From Sulfurospirillum sp964441765 (GTDB lineage Bacteria; Campylobacterota; Campylobacteria; Campylobacterales; Sulfurospirillaceae), in NCBI GenBank assembly GCA_964441765.1, contig CAYTVI010000044.1:1-16549 (forward strand): DNA of 16,549 nt, read 5' to 3'. Of this stretch, positions 5,785 to 13,359 are shown one piece after another. The translations under genes were made by a program, and so were the position numbers. Every line of letters begins with the position of its first letter. The stretch's first letter is position 1. The notes under the pieces are model-generated. The model had not been told where the DNA came from. It saw only the letters and a program-made list of their open reading frames with translations, and did not search any database.

Positions 5785-8157
5785 GTGCTCAAAGTTGCTA
5801 CTTCGTATAAAACAACCCTGATTTTACTCTTCTTTTTAGCGCTAGGCGCAGCCGTAGCGACGTTTATTGAAAATGATTTTGGAACAGCACGTGCGCGCTA
5901 TTATGTTTATGATGCGTTGTGGTATGAAGCGCTTTTAGTGTTGAGTGCGCTTAATATCATTTTAGTGGTGCAAAAAACTAAAATGTTTTTACATGTAAGC
6001 CGTTTTACCTTCCACATTGCTTTTGTTTTTATCTTGATTGGCTCAGGGCTTACCCGATATCTAGGTGTGGATGGTGTGATGAAGGTACGTGAAAACAGCA
6101 GTTCAAACACGATTTTCTCGACTGAAAAAAACCAAGAGATTACCTTGCCCTTTGCGCTACATCTTAAAGCCTTTGAACTCACCCGTTACTATGGTTCTCG
6201 CGCGCCTTCTGAGTATGCTAGTGAGGTGCGTATCGTCGATGGAGCAAAGCATGTAGACGCTGTTATTTCGATGAACAATACGCTGACCTACAAAGGGTAC
6301 AAATTTTTCCAAACCTTTTATGACCCTGATGAAAAAGGGACCATTCTCTCTGTCACAAAAGATCCTGGCATGGAAGTGACGTATATTGGGTATGCGCTCT
6401 TATTTTTAGGACTTTTAATGAACTTTTTTGATAAAAAATCACGTTTTAGAAAGCTTGTAGCGCAACTAAAACACAGCTCCTTAGTGATACTTTTTTTGGT
6501 ATGTGTGCAAACACCGCTTTTTTCACAGAGTGAGTATGCTGAAAGTTATCTTAAAGAGCACCGCCAAAACTCTGTGGTGTTAAGTGAGCGCTTTGGTAAA
6601 CTGGTCGTTCAATCACGCATGGGACGTATGAAACCGTTTGATACTCTAAGCCAAGAGGTACTCTATAAGCTAAGTGGAAAAAACACACTTTTAGAGATGA
6701 ACGCTACACAAGTGCTTTTAGGAATGCTCTCTCACCCAACGGTGTGGAAAAAAATCCCGATGATTCAGACAAAAACGCCAAAATTAAGAACCTTTTTAGG
6801 GCTACAAAGCCATCAAAAATTAGCATCGTTTGAAGACTTTTTTGAGGGAAGCCGCTATAAACTAGAGACAGAAGTGCAAAAAGCGTTGATGCTTCGTCCT
6901 AGTGAGCGTGGAACGTATGAAAATGATTTGATTAAGGTAGATGAACGATTAAGCATCGCGTTTATGGTCTATTATGGCACGCTTTTTAAAATTTTCCCAC
7001 TGCCAAATGATGCCAATCACACATGGCTAGGTTTACCTGAGATGTTTGAGAAGCTTCAAAACGATGAAGGTCTTTTGTTGCAAGAGCAAGCGGAACGTTT
7101 TATTGAAAGTGTTTTCACACGTCAGTATGAACAAGCTATTTTACATGTAAAAGCGTTTGAAACTTTTGCTCTCAAATACGGCGCTTCGATTATGCCGGAA
7201 GCTAAACACATTGAAGCGGAACTTTTTTACAATAAAGCAAAATTTTTCGAACGTTTAACGCCTGCGTATTTGATAGTAGGATGTGTTCTTTTAGCGCTAG
7301 CTTTTTTGCAAGTCTTTGCTCCAAAAGGTATGAGTGAAAAGGCAAGAACGCCTTTGTTTTTGGCAGTAGCGTTGTTGTTTATTGTTCATACCTTTGCACT
7401 AGCCCTTCGCTGGTACGTAAGCGGTCATGCGCCGATGAGTGATACCTATGAGTCCATCATCTATATCGCGTGGTCGTGTTTGCTCTTTAGCATGCTTTTT
7501 TTACGCACTTCCTTTTTTGCACTCGCTGGCTCAACGATGATGGCGGGTATTTTTATGTTTGTGGCGCATTTGGGTAACATTGACCCTGAGATTACCAACT
7601 TGGTTCCCGTACTCAAATCCTTTTGGCTCTCGGTGCATGTCTCTGTGATAACGGCTAGTTATGGCTTTTTAGCACTGGGCTGTGCTTTGGGATTTTTTAC
7701 GTTGATTTTATTTACATGTAATCTCTCTCAAAAAAGTGTTATGGCGATTAAACATTTGAGTATCATCAATGAAGTGAGTCTTATGATAGGGCTTGTTCTT
7801 TTGGTGATTGGTAATTTTTTAGGGGGTATTTGGGCGAATGAGTCGTGGGGACGTTATTGGGGGTGGGATCCTAAAGAGACGTGGGCATATATCTCGATTA
7901 TTGTCTACACGATTATTTTACATGTAAGGCTTATTCCAAAGTGGTATTCACTCTATCTTTTTGCGGTTCTTTCCGTACTTGGATTTGCGTCAATTTTGAT
8001 GACCTATTTTGGTGTAAACTTTTATCTTGCAGGGATGCATTCCTACGCAACAGGTGATCCTGTGCCCATTCCAACATGGGTGTATGTGGCATGTGCATTG
8101 GTTTTAAGTTTGGTACTATTCTCTTATAAAAACAGAACATTAAAGGAAGAAAAATGA
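5785..8157 (+). CDS. nrfI: NrfI, fused ResB-CcsA (CcsBA-type) cytochrome c synthase
   Basis: This 790-residue inner-membrane protein carries haem to the periplasm and joins it to cytochrome c Cys residues (system II). The N-terminal part (1 to about 215) is ResB-like, with several membrane segments and His77 in one of them (FHIAFVF). A long periplasmic stretch (about 245-490) follows. The C-terminal CcsA part (about 490-790) holds the WWD haem-handling motif WGRYWGWDPKETW (about 688-700) and conserved His at about 618 (WLSVHVSV) and 752 (GMHSYATG). In Wolinella the nrf-linked CcsBA protein, NrfI, specifically attaches haem to the CXXCK site of NrfA. Position after nrfA supports the same job here. 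A general CcsBA role cannot be excluded without the rest of the genome. GTG 5785 is chosen because AAGGA ends 5 nt upstream. Four TTACATGTAA copies lie in this gene. Confidence 0.92.
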   Translation: MLKVATSYKTTLILLFFLALGAAVATFIENDFGTARARYYVYDALWYEALLVLSALNIILVVQKTKMFLHVSRFTFHIAFVFILIGSGLTRYLGVDGVMKVRENSSSNTIFSTEKNQEITLPFALHLKAFELTRYYGSRAPSEYASEVRIVDGAKHVDAVISMNNTLTYKGYKFFQTFYDPDEKGTILSVTKDPGMEVTYIGYALLFLGLLMNFFDKKSRFRKLVAQLKHSSLVILFLVCVQTPLFSQSEYAESYLKEHRQNSVVLSERFGKLVVQSRMGRMKPFDTLSQEVLYKLSGKNTLLEMNATQVLLGMLSHPTVWKKIPMIQTKTPKLRTFLGLQSHQKLASFEDFFEGSRYKLETEVQKALMLRPSERGTYENDLIKVDERLSIAFMVYYGTLFKIFPLPNDANHTWLGLPEMFEKLQNDEGLLLQEQAERFIESVFTRQYEQAILHVKAFETFALKYGASIMPEAKHIEAELFYNKAKFFERLTPAYLIVGCVLLALAFLQVFAPKGMSEKARTPLFLAVALLFIVHTFALALRWYVSGHAPMSDTYESIIYIAWSCLLFSMLFLRTSFFALAGSTMMAGIFMFVAHLGNIDPEITNLVPVLKSFWLSVHVSVITASYGFLALGCALGFFTLILFTCNLSQKSVMAIKHLSIINEVSLMIGLVLLVIGNFLGGIWANESWGRYWGWDPKETWAYISIIVYTIILHVRLIPKWYSLYLFAVLSVLGFASILMTYFGVNFYLAGMHSYATGDPVPIPTWVYVACALVLSLVLFSYKNRTLKEEK
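5989..5998. repeat. TTACATGTAA palindrome, copy 5
   Basis: Exact copy within nrfI, read as Leu-His-Val (FLHVSR), just before the membrane segment that contains His77. Confidence 0.9.
7141..7150. repeat. TTACATGTAA palindrome, copy 6
   Basis: Exact copy within nrfI, read as Leu-His-Val (ILHVKA), in the periplasmic region of the protein. Confidence 0.9.
7712..7721. repeat. TTACATGTAA palindrome, copy 7
   Basis: Exact copy within nrfI, in a different reading frame from most others: read as Phe-Thr-Cys-Asn (LFTCNL), in the CcsA half. Confidence 0.9.
7918..7927. repeat. TTACATGTAA palindrome, copy 8
   Basis: Exact copy within nrfI, read as Leu-His-Val (ILHVRL), 206 bp after copy 7. Confidence 0.9.
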
Positions 8158-8813
8158 AAATAATGAAAACAATGATGGCTTCACTTGCCTGTGCAAGTGC
8201 CCTTTTTGCAGCACAAGGCGATGTCTTTGAAGGTGTGGTGTTAGAGAGTTTAAATGGTGGCGGTTATACGTATATGCAGATTGAAGATGCTTCAAAAAAT
8301 AAGCATTGGGTTGCCGTCACAGGTGTTGCTATTGAAAAAGGGACAGAAGTGCGTTTAACCGAAGAGATGCGAACCGAAAAGTTTGAGAGTAAAAGTTTGA
8401 ACCGCACGTTTGATTCCATTATTTTTGCTTCAAACCTTCAATACCGAACCAAAGTTCCAGAAAGTGGTAATTTAGCTCTTATCAATGAAGTCGTTAAAGA
8501 ATCTCCTTATAAACAAAAAGATACACTCAGTGTCAAAGAAGCCATTGAAAAACGTGTGAGTTTGAAAGATAAAACCATTGCGGTACGTGGCAAAGTGGTG
8601 AAAGCCTCTGCCAATATTTTGGAACGCAATTTTATTCACATTCAAGATGGAACCAGCGATGGTGCTGAAGTAGGGCGCATCGTTTTTACCTCTAAAGAGC
8701 TTCCAAAAGTAGGCGACATTGTAACAGCCAGAGGTGTTGTAAATGTTGATAAAAATTTTGGTTCAGGGTATGTCTATAAAATTATTGTTGAAGATGCGAC
8801 GTTTACCAAATAA
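8154..8813 (+). CDS. nrfJ: NrfJ-like periplasmic OB-fold protein
   Basis: This 219-residue exported protein has an unassigned role in nitrite reductase function. Residues 1-20 are a signal peptide (ending ALFAA). Residues about 23-105 contain GGGYTYMQIEDA, a WVAV strand and SKSLNRTFD, motifs I associate with small NrfJ-type proteins encoded beside nrf and other cytochrome genes. Residues about 125-219 form a second beta-rich segment (GKVVKASANI to YVYKIIVEDA) that looks like an OB fold. No haem motif is present and the mature part has no Cys. The ATG overlaps the nrfI stop as ATGA, implying translational coupling. The order nrfH-A-I-J is that of Wolinella succinogenes. The symbol rests on position and motif recall, and the molecular function is unknown. 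Confidence 0.72.
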   Translation: MKIMKTMMASLACASALFAAQGDVFEGVVLESLNGGGYTYMQIEDASKNKHWVAVTGVAIEKGTEVRLTEEMRTEKFESKSLNRTFDSIIFASNLQYRTKVPESGNLALINEVVKESPYKQKDTLSVKEAIEKRVSLKDKTIAVRGKVVKASANILERNFIHIQDGTSDGAEVGRIVFTSKELPKVGDIVTARGVVNVDKNFGSGYVYKIIVEDATFTK

Positions 8814-8855
8814 CTATTTTTTGCTTAAATAAGGTGTGCTTGACGCATAAAAAAG

Positions 8856-8861
8856 TATAAA
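8856..8861 (+). promoter_or_regulatory. Possible -10 element upstream of the second CRP-family gene
   Basis: TATAAA lies 28 bp before the ATG at 8889. The TTGACG at 8840-8845 is only 10 bp upstream of it, too close to act as its -35 box. AGGAAAGAG at 8875-8883 is the likely ribosome-binding site. No FNR-type box is seen in this 75-bp gap. Confidence 0.3.
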
Positions 8862-8888
8862 TCAAATGCTTAACAGGAAAGAGTTTGG

Positions 8889-9554
8889 ATGATGCTAAAT
8901 GAACATACACGCCTTATTGGCTCTTTGCCTCTTTTTGAAGGACTTAACAAGGAGGATATCGAACATATTGCCTCCTTTTGTTCCTTAAAAGAGCATCAAG
9001 AAGGCGATGTCCTTTTTTATGAAAAAGATACCAAAGATGCTATTTACTATATCATTGAAGGCTCTGTAAAGTTTTACAAAGTCGATCGTTTTGACAATGA
9101 AATCTTTTTGTATAAACTCTATTCAAACTCTTTGATTTTCAATGTTTCAAAGCTGATTGATAGTTTTTTTATCAGCTGTTATGCCAATGCGGAATTTTTA
9201 GAAGACAGCAAAATCTTATCCATCCAAAGCAAACCATTTAGGGATATGATTTATTCCAACCATGCCTTGATGACGCGCATTTTAGAAGAATCTTTTAAGA
9301 TGATTCAGCAAATGCAGTGTATCATCAGCCGTGATGTCGTCTTTGATGGCACAGCAAAAGTGGCTCATATGCTGATTCATGACTTGCATACCTTTAATCG
9401 CATCAAAAAACACGAAATCGCTTACATGCTTCATCTCCAACCTGAAACCCTTTCACGTATTTTAAATAAGTTGACGCGTAATGGTACAATAGCGATTGAA
9501 AAAAACGCTGTGATGATTTTGAATGAAAAAGAATTAAGAGAGATTTACGAATGA
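8889..9554 (+). CDS. CRP/FNR-family transcription regulator, second copy
   Basis: This 221-residue regulator has the same plan as the protein encoded at 2591-3229: an N-terminal cNMP-binding-like fold (about 14-120), a dimer helix (about 122-147) and a winged helix with recognition segment LQPETLSRILNKL. Glu186, Ser189 and Arg190 repeat the E-x-x-S-R pattern that reads TTGAT. Cys31, Cys97 and Cys144 are scattered and do not form an FNR-type cluster. Beyond shared motifs such as LFYE and PETLSR the two regulators differ widely, so they are diverged paralogues rather than a recent duplication. Its stop overlaps the start of the next gene (ATGA), coupling it to a membrane protein with PilJ/NarX-like sensing motifs. 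Co-translation suggests a shared signal, perhaps nitrate, nitrite or NO, but the sequence does not show the effector. Confidence 0.85.
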   Translation: MMLNEHTRLIGSLPLFEGLNKEDIEHIASFCSLKEHQEGDVLFYEKDTKDAIYYIIEGSVKFYKVDRFDNEIFLYKLYSNSLIFNVSKLIDSFFISCYANAEFLEDSKILSIQSKPFRDMIYSNHALMTRILEESFKMIQQMQCIISRDVVFDGTAKVAHMLIHDLHTFNRIKKHEIAYMLHLQPETLSRILNKLTRNGTIAIEKNAVMILNEKELREIYE

Positions 9555-10930
9555 AACCAACAGCTATCAGTGCTAAGATGAAATTAGCAGGTGGAATGCT
9601 CTCCTTTGTTTTGGTGTGTGTTATCGCTTTAACGGTGATGATGAATGAGATGAGTAAAAAAGATGCGCTCATCATCAATATCGCGGGGAAAGAACGTATG
9701 CTTTCTCAAAAGATGAGCAAAGAGATTTTCTTTTTGATACACAGGCACCACAATGATTTTCGTGAACTTAACAGTGCGGTTGATTTGTTTGAAAACAACC
9801 TCAAAGAGCTTTTGTATGGTAATAGCGCTAAAGGGATTTATGCCCCTCAAAATGAGAAAATTTTAGCCAAACTCCAAGAAGTGATGGCAATATGGAAACC
9901 TTTTCGTGAAGAGATAGAAGCACTCAAACGTTCTATTGAAAAAGTGCGCCCGGATATTGAGATATTAACAACACGTACGGAAAAATTGTTATTTCTCTCC
10001 GATGTGGTTGTGAAAAAGATGGTTGATGCAGAGCTTGATGGCATTCACATTGACCTTTCAGGACGACAGCGTATGCTCTCTCAACGTATGGGGCTTTATG
10101 TGGGACGTTATTTGCGTACCGCCAATGGGCAAGATTTTCTTATTTTCAACGATGCAAAAGCGCTGTATGATAAAACCATGAAAAACTTTCTTCAAGACCC
10201 AAAAGTAAAAAGTCATGAAGAAGTGTATAAAATCGTTCAAGAGACCAATGCGTATTGGGAAGATTTTGAGGTGTATTTGGGTAATTTGATTGCGATTGAA
10301 GATGAAATCAACAAACATATGCTCTACATCCATACCAAGAACATACAACTACTCAATGCTATGGATGAAGCGGTATGGCTTTACACCGAACACAGCGAAG
10401 ATAAAAACGACATGTTTGTGAAGTTTCAATACATTGCTTTAGTAATTGGTATGGTGATTATTTTATACGCGTTTGTCATTTCTAAAGAGATTATCGAGCA
10501 CGTGGAAGGGTTTGTTCAAAAGGCCAAAGAACTTGCCAGTGGAGATTTGTCTTTCATCTCAAAGCAAAGTGTCATTTTGCCTGAAAACAGTGAAGATGAG
10601 CTAAAAGAAGCTTCTTCTCATATATCGCAGTTTGTTCAAAAAGTTAATATTGCAATGAAAGATTCTGAAGACGCCTTGAAAAAAGCAGAAAATGCGGTCA
10701 CTCAACTCCAACAGCTTGCTGAAGAGGTGGAAGATGCGATTGAGGGCATGGGCATTGATGAGAATGAAAAGAAAAAATTTGATAAAAATGTTAATGCCAC
10801 AGAAGATATTGCCATCCAATCGGCTGAAAATCTCATCCATGTCAACCGTATGCTTCAAAAATTGAAAAAAAGCCTCAATGCGATGGTAGAAAATGCTGCT
10901 TCCATAGAAGAAAAACCGCGTGAGACGTAA
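9551..10930 (+). CDS. PilJ/NarX-type membrane sensor without an output domain
   Basis: This 459-residue protein has a membrane segment at about 14-34, a periplasmic region of about 260 residues, a second membrane segment at about 293-312, a HAMP-like stretch (about 314-345) and a long charged coiled coil to the end. The periplasmic part has two PilJ-type boxes, NIAGKERMLSQKM (about 43-55) and DLSGRQRMLSQRM (about 167-179). These resemble the P-box with which NarX and NarQ bind nitrate and nitrite. No histidine kinase, GGDEF/EAL or MCP hairpin-tip sequence is present, and the frame ends naturally with the next gene overlapping by 11 bp, so this is not an obvious truncation. It may signal by contact with a partner, or be a degenerate chemoreceptor. 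Ligand and output are inferences. Confidence 0.75.
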   Translation: MKPTAISAKMKLAGGMLSFVLVCVIALTVMMNEMSKKDALIINIAGKERMLSQKMSKEIFFLIHRHHNDFRELNSAVDLFENNLKELLYGNSAKGIYAPQNEKILAKLQEVMAIWKPFREEIEALKRSIEKVRPDIEILTTRTEKLLFLSDVVVKKMVDAELDGIHIDLSGRQRMLSQRMGLYVGRYLRTANGQDFLIFNDAKALYDKTMKNFLQDPKVKSHEEVYKIVQETNAYWEDFEVYLGNLIAIEDEINKHMLYIHTKNIQLLNAMDEAVWLYTEHSEDKNDMFVKFQYIALVIGMVIILYAFVISKEIIEHVEGFVQKAKELASGDLSFISKQSVILPENSEDELKEASSHISQFVQKVNIAMKDSEDALKKAENAVTQLQQLAEEVEDAIEGMGIDENEKKKFDKNVNATEDIAIQSAENLIHVNRMLQKLKKSLNAMVENAASIEEKPRET

Positions 10931-12215
10931 ACTAAAGCCTAACATTCCCGTTGTCAAAAAGCGATTAGCGTATTCTAACATACGTTTTCTTCTGATGTTG
11001 ATTGCGATGTGCGCCATTTTTTTCTACCTTAAAACACTCAAAGATTCTCCTTTTTATCAATCGCTTCCTGCTCTAGAGACAACAAAGATGCACCAACCCT
11101 CTTTTGATGAACTTTATACCACCTATGTGGATGCTCACACACAAGAGCGTTGTGTGGAAAAAGGGTTTACATGTAAAGCGTTTTATTTAGCCCTTGGGTT
11201 ACTTCAGCGTGAACCAACCAAAGCGATTGAGTATTTGCAGTTTGCGTATGAAAATAACATCTCGTCTTTAATCGACGATGCTGAAGCAAAGGATAACTAT
11301 CTCTTTTCTCACCTTGCCAATGCTTCTGTCATTGCAGGTGATTTTCAAAAGGCTATTGAGTGGTATGAGCGTTCCATCGAGGCGGGAGAGCGACGCAATA
11401 TTTGTTATTTGGGAAGGGTGTACCGTGATATCCAAGAGCTTGAAAAAGCATATACGCTCTTTGAGCAAGGGTATCGTGAACATTTTTCCGAATGTACACT
11501 TGATTTGGGAACGTTTTATTTTAATGGCATCTATGTCAGCCCCGATAGAAAAAAAGGCGGAGCTTTGTGGATGGAAGCGTATAAAGGCGATACGTTTGGT
11601 GCAGATATTAACTTCAATATGGCGGTTTACCATGCCAATGTCACTCAAGATTTAGACGCATACAAATACCATCTACTCAAAAGTGCGTTAGCAGGCGATA
11701 GCGAAGCGCAAAGTTATTTGCTACAACCCAAACTTCAAGAGCGAAATGTTGCACATCTTTTTGTAAACGAAGCCATCAGTGATACGAGTTATCCTATGGC
11801 TGAAGTTCATGGAAAGCGTTTTCATTATGGGTTTGACCTTTACTACCGCTTTGTCACTTTCTTTAATCAAGAAAAACGATGGCAAGAAGTGTATGAAGCC
11901 AAAAAGAGTGATAGCGTTGTCTTTAAAAAAGAAGAAGCTATCTTGTCTTTTGGCTTAAAAGAGCTACTTCTCGAATCTCCCGTGAGTGGGAGTAGCTCCT
12001 TTTTTAAAGAGATGCGCACCCTTGTTGATACCTTGTACATCGATACACCCACGGCGTTACATGTAAAACTCTCAACAGCAGAAGAGATGGTAAAAAAAGC
12101 GATAGAACAAGAGAAAAAATTGGACGCTACCACTGTGATAGACACCCTCATGTCATGGCAAATTCAGTACGAACCTGATACAAAACGTGTACGTTTTGCG
12201 ATTGTCTTACCTTAA
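10920..12215 (+). CDS. Membrane-anchored TPR/Sel1-like repeat protein
   Basis: I do not recognise a specific family for this 431-residue protein. A basic N-terminus (RRKLKPNIPVVKKR) and one membrane segment (about 21-38) suggest a cytoplasmic N-terminus with the body in the periplasm. Residues about 65-260 contain helical repeats of TPR/Sel1 type, for example QKAIEWYERSIEAGE and LEKAYTLFEQGY, which normally bind other proteins. The remaining 170 residues are helical and charged with no known motif. GTG 10920 overlaps the end of the sensor gene by 11 bp and is the only start giving the basic N-terminus. The ribosome-binding site is weak, consistent with coupled translation. Its position suggests that it works with the sensor. 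Two TTACATGTAA copies lie inside. Confidence 0.65.
   Translation: MRRKLKPNIPVVKKRLAYSNIRFLLMLIAMCAIFFYLKTLKDSPFYQSLPALETTKMHQPSFDELYTTYVDAHTQERCVEKGFTCKAFYLALGLLQREPTKAIEYLQFAYENNISSLIDDAEAKDNYLFSHLANASVIAGDFQKAIEWYERSIEAGERRNICYLGRVYRDIQELEKAYTLFEQGYREHFSECTLDLGTFYFNGIYVSPDRKKGGALWMEAYKGDTFGADINFNMAVYHANVTQDLDAYKYHLLKSALAGDSEAQSYLLQPKLQERNVAHLFVNEAISDTSYPMAEVHGKRFHYGFDLYYRFVTFFNQEKRWQEVYEAKKSDSVVFKKEEAILSFGLKELLLESPVSGSSSFFKEMRTLVDTLYIDTPTALHVKLSTAEEMVKKAIEQEKKLDATTVIDTLMSWQIQYEPDTKRVRFAIVLP
11167..11176. repeat. TTACATGTAA palindrome, copy 9
   Basis: Exact copy inside the TPR-like gene, read as Phe-Thr-Cys-Lys (GFTCKA). Confidence 0.9.
12057..12066. repeat. TTACATGTAA palindrome, copy 10
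   Basis: Exact copy near the 3' end of the TPR-like gene, read as Leu-His-Val (ALHVKL). Confidence 0.9.
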
Positions 12216-12234
12216 AATGATACAGAACGAGACA

Positions 12235-12285
12235 CGATTTTAAAAAAGAAAGCGAGCCTTCTTTGAGGTTGCTTTTTTGAAATCG
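12235..12285 (+). terminator. Terminator after the regulator-sensor-TPR operon
   Basis: CGATTT (12235-12240) pairs with AAATCG (12280-12285), and the interior A-rich arm AAAAAAG with a nearby AGCG pairs imperfectly with GTTGCTTTTTT. The hairpin starts 20 bp after the stop and contains a run of six T in its 3' arm. The substrate-binding protein promoter follows at once. Confidence 0.6.
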
Positions 12286-12293
12286 TCTTAGTG

Positions 12294-12299
12294 TATAAT
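12294..12299 (+). promoter_or_regulatory. -10 element (TATAAT) for the substrate-binding protein gene
   Basis: A perfect TATAAT lies 28 bp before the ATG, predicting a start near 12306 and a leader of about 22 nt. AAGGAG at 12316-12321 is the ribosome-binding site. The -35 region overlaps the preceding terminator and shows no consensus. Confidence 0.6.
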
Positions 12300-12327
12300 G
12301 AAGCTATTCTGATACAAGGAGTAGACG

Positions 12328-13317
12328 ATGAGAACGTTTGTAGGATGTCTCTTAAGTGCATTGCTCGCAACTTCGGTGTATGCGGCGGATGCCGTGAAAG
12401 CCAAAAAAGAGGGCAGCGTTAATCTGTACGCCAATATCACTGGGATTGAGCCGCTAATTGACGCTTTTAGCCAAAGTGCAGGTCTTAAAGCTATCTACAC
12501 CAGAGTTTCGACTGCCAAGTATGTTTCTACGGTTTTAACCGAACATGCCGCGGGAAAATTACAAGCCGATTTGCTTCAAGGACCGCTTCCTGTGCTTCAA
12601 ATCCTCAAAGAAAAAGGGGTGATTGCCACCTACTCTTCTCCTTTAGCCGTGGGTTATCCTGAGTGGGCATTGAAAGAAGAGGGTATTGTTCAATTTGCCA
12701 TTGAATACGTTGCGCCTATTTACAATAAAGAGTTAGTTAAAGAAGCAGATGTTCCTAAAACGTATGCAGATTTGGCAGATAAAAAATGGAAAGACAAAAT
12801 TGTTATGCCAGACCCTGCCAGTCATGCCACAACGATTTCATGGTTGGTGGGGCTAAAGGAAGCAAAGATTTTTGCGAGTGATGAAGCGTGGATGGCATTT
12901 TTGCAAGGACTTGCCGCCAATAAACCAATGTTTGTAAAATCTTTCAGTCCAACCCCAGCACCGGTGGAGAGTGGTGAAAAACTGATCGCGATTTCCATGC
13001 CAAAGTACATCATTACCAAGCCAAAATCACCCCTTAACTGGGCAAATGTCGGTCCACTTTTGGGTTCTCCAAGAGGTATCGCCGTGGCTAAAAATGCCCC
13101 ACATCCCGAAGCGGCACGCTTGATGATGGACTATTGGCTCTCACGAGATAGTATGAAAATGCTTGCGAGCAAAGTGGGTGAGTATGTCTTAACCCCTGGT
13201 ATTTACCCTCCAATTGAAGGCATGGATAAAGCACAAGTGTTACCGATTCGAGAGCTGAGTGATGAAGAAATCAAACAATGGGGTGAAACCTTTAAAAAGA
13301 TTTTTTACGCGAAGTAA
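12328..13317 (+). CDS. Periplasmic substrate-binding protein, family 1 / Fe(III)-type (orphan)
   Basis: This 329-residue exported solute-binding protein resembles those serving iron(III), polyamine or similar ABC importers. A signal peptide ends at about residue 19 (SVYA-AD). The mature part opens with a beta strand (GSVNLYANITG), followed by PLIDAFSQ. Later features typical of the fold are YVAPIYNKELV, TYADLADKKWKDKIVMPDPA and NAPHPEAARLMMDYWLS. The mature protein has no Cys, so it is soluble rather than a lipoprotein. The ligand cannot be assigned, and I do not see a clear Tyr pair for iron binding. No permease or ATPase gene is adjacent: a terminator lies on each side, so it is a single-gene unit. 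Alternatives are a chemoreceptor- or sensor-kinase-linked binding protein, or a partner of a distant transporter. Confidence 0.8.
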   Translation: MRTFVGCLLSALLATSVYAADAVKAKKEGSVNLYANITGIEPLIDAFSQSAGLKAIYTRVSTAKYVSTVLTEHAAGKLQADLLQGPLPVLQILKEKGVIATYSSPLAVGYPEWALKEEGIVQFAIEYVAPIYNKELVKEADVPKTYADLADKKWKDKIVMPDPASHATTISWLVGLKEAKIFASDEAWMAFLQGLAANKPMFVKSFSPTPAPVESGEKLIAISMPKYIITKPKSPLNWANVGPLLGSPRGIAVAKNAPHPEAARLMMDYWLSRDSMKMLASKVGEYVLTPGIYPPIEGMDKAQVLPIRELSDEEIKQWGETFKKIFYAK

Positions 13318-13326
13318 AAGGGAAAG

Positions 13327-13353
13327 TCGACAAGAGGAAAATCCTCTTGTCGA
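13327..13353. terminator. Bidirectional terminator between convergent genes
   Basis: TCGACAAGAGGA and TCCTCTTGTCGA form a perfect 12-bp stem around an AAA loop, 9 bp after the plus-strand stop and 6 bp from the minus-strand gene end. The plus side is followed by TTATATTTAT. It can serve both converging transcripts. Confidence 0.85.
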
Positions 13354-13359
13354 TTATAT

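Noticed and set aside
10601..11017. Minus-strand frame of 138 codons opposite the sensor and TPR genes
   Set aside because: It is antisense to two overlapping genes with clear features, and its Phe/Ile-rich content is typical of a shadow frame.
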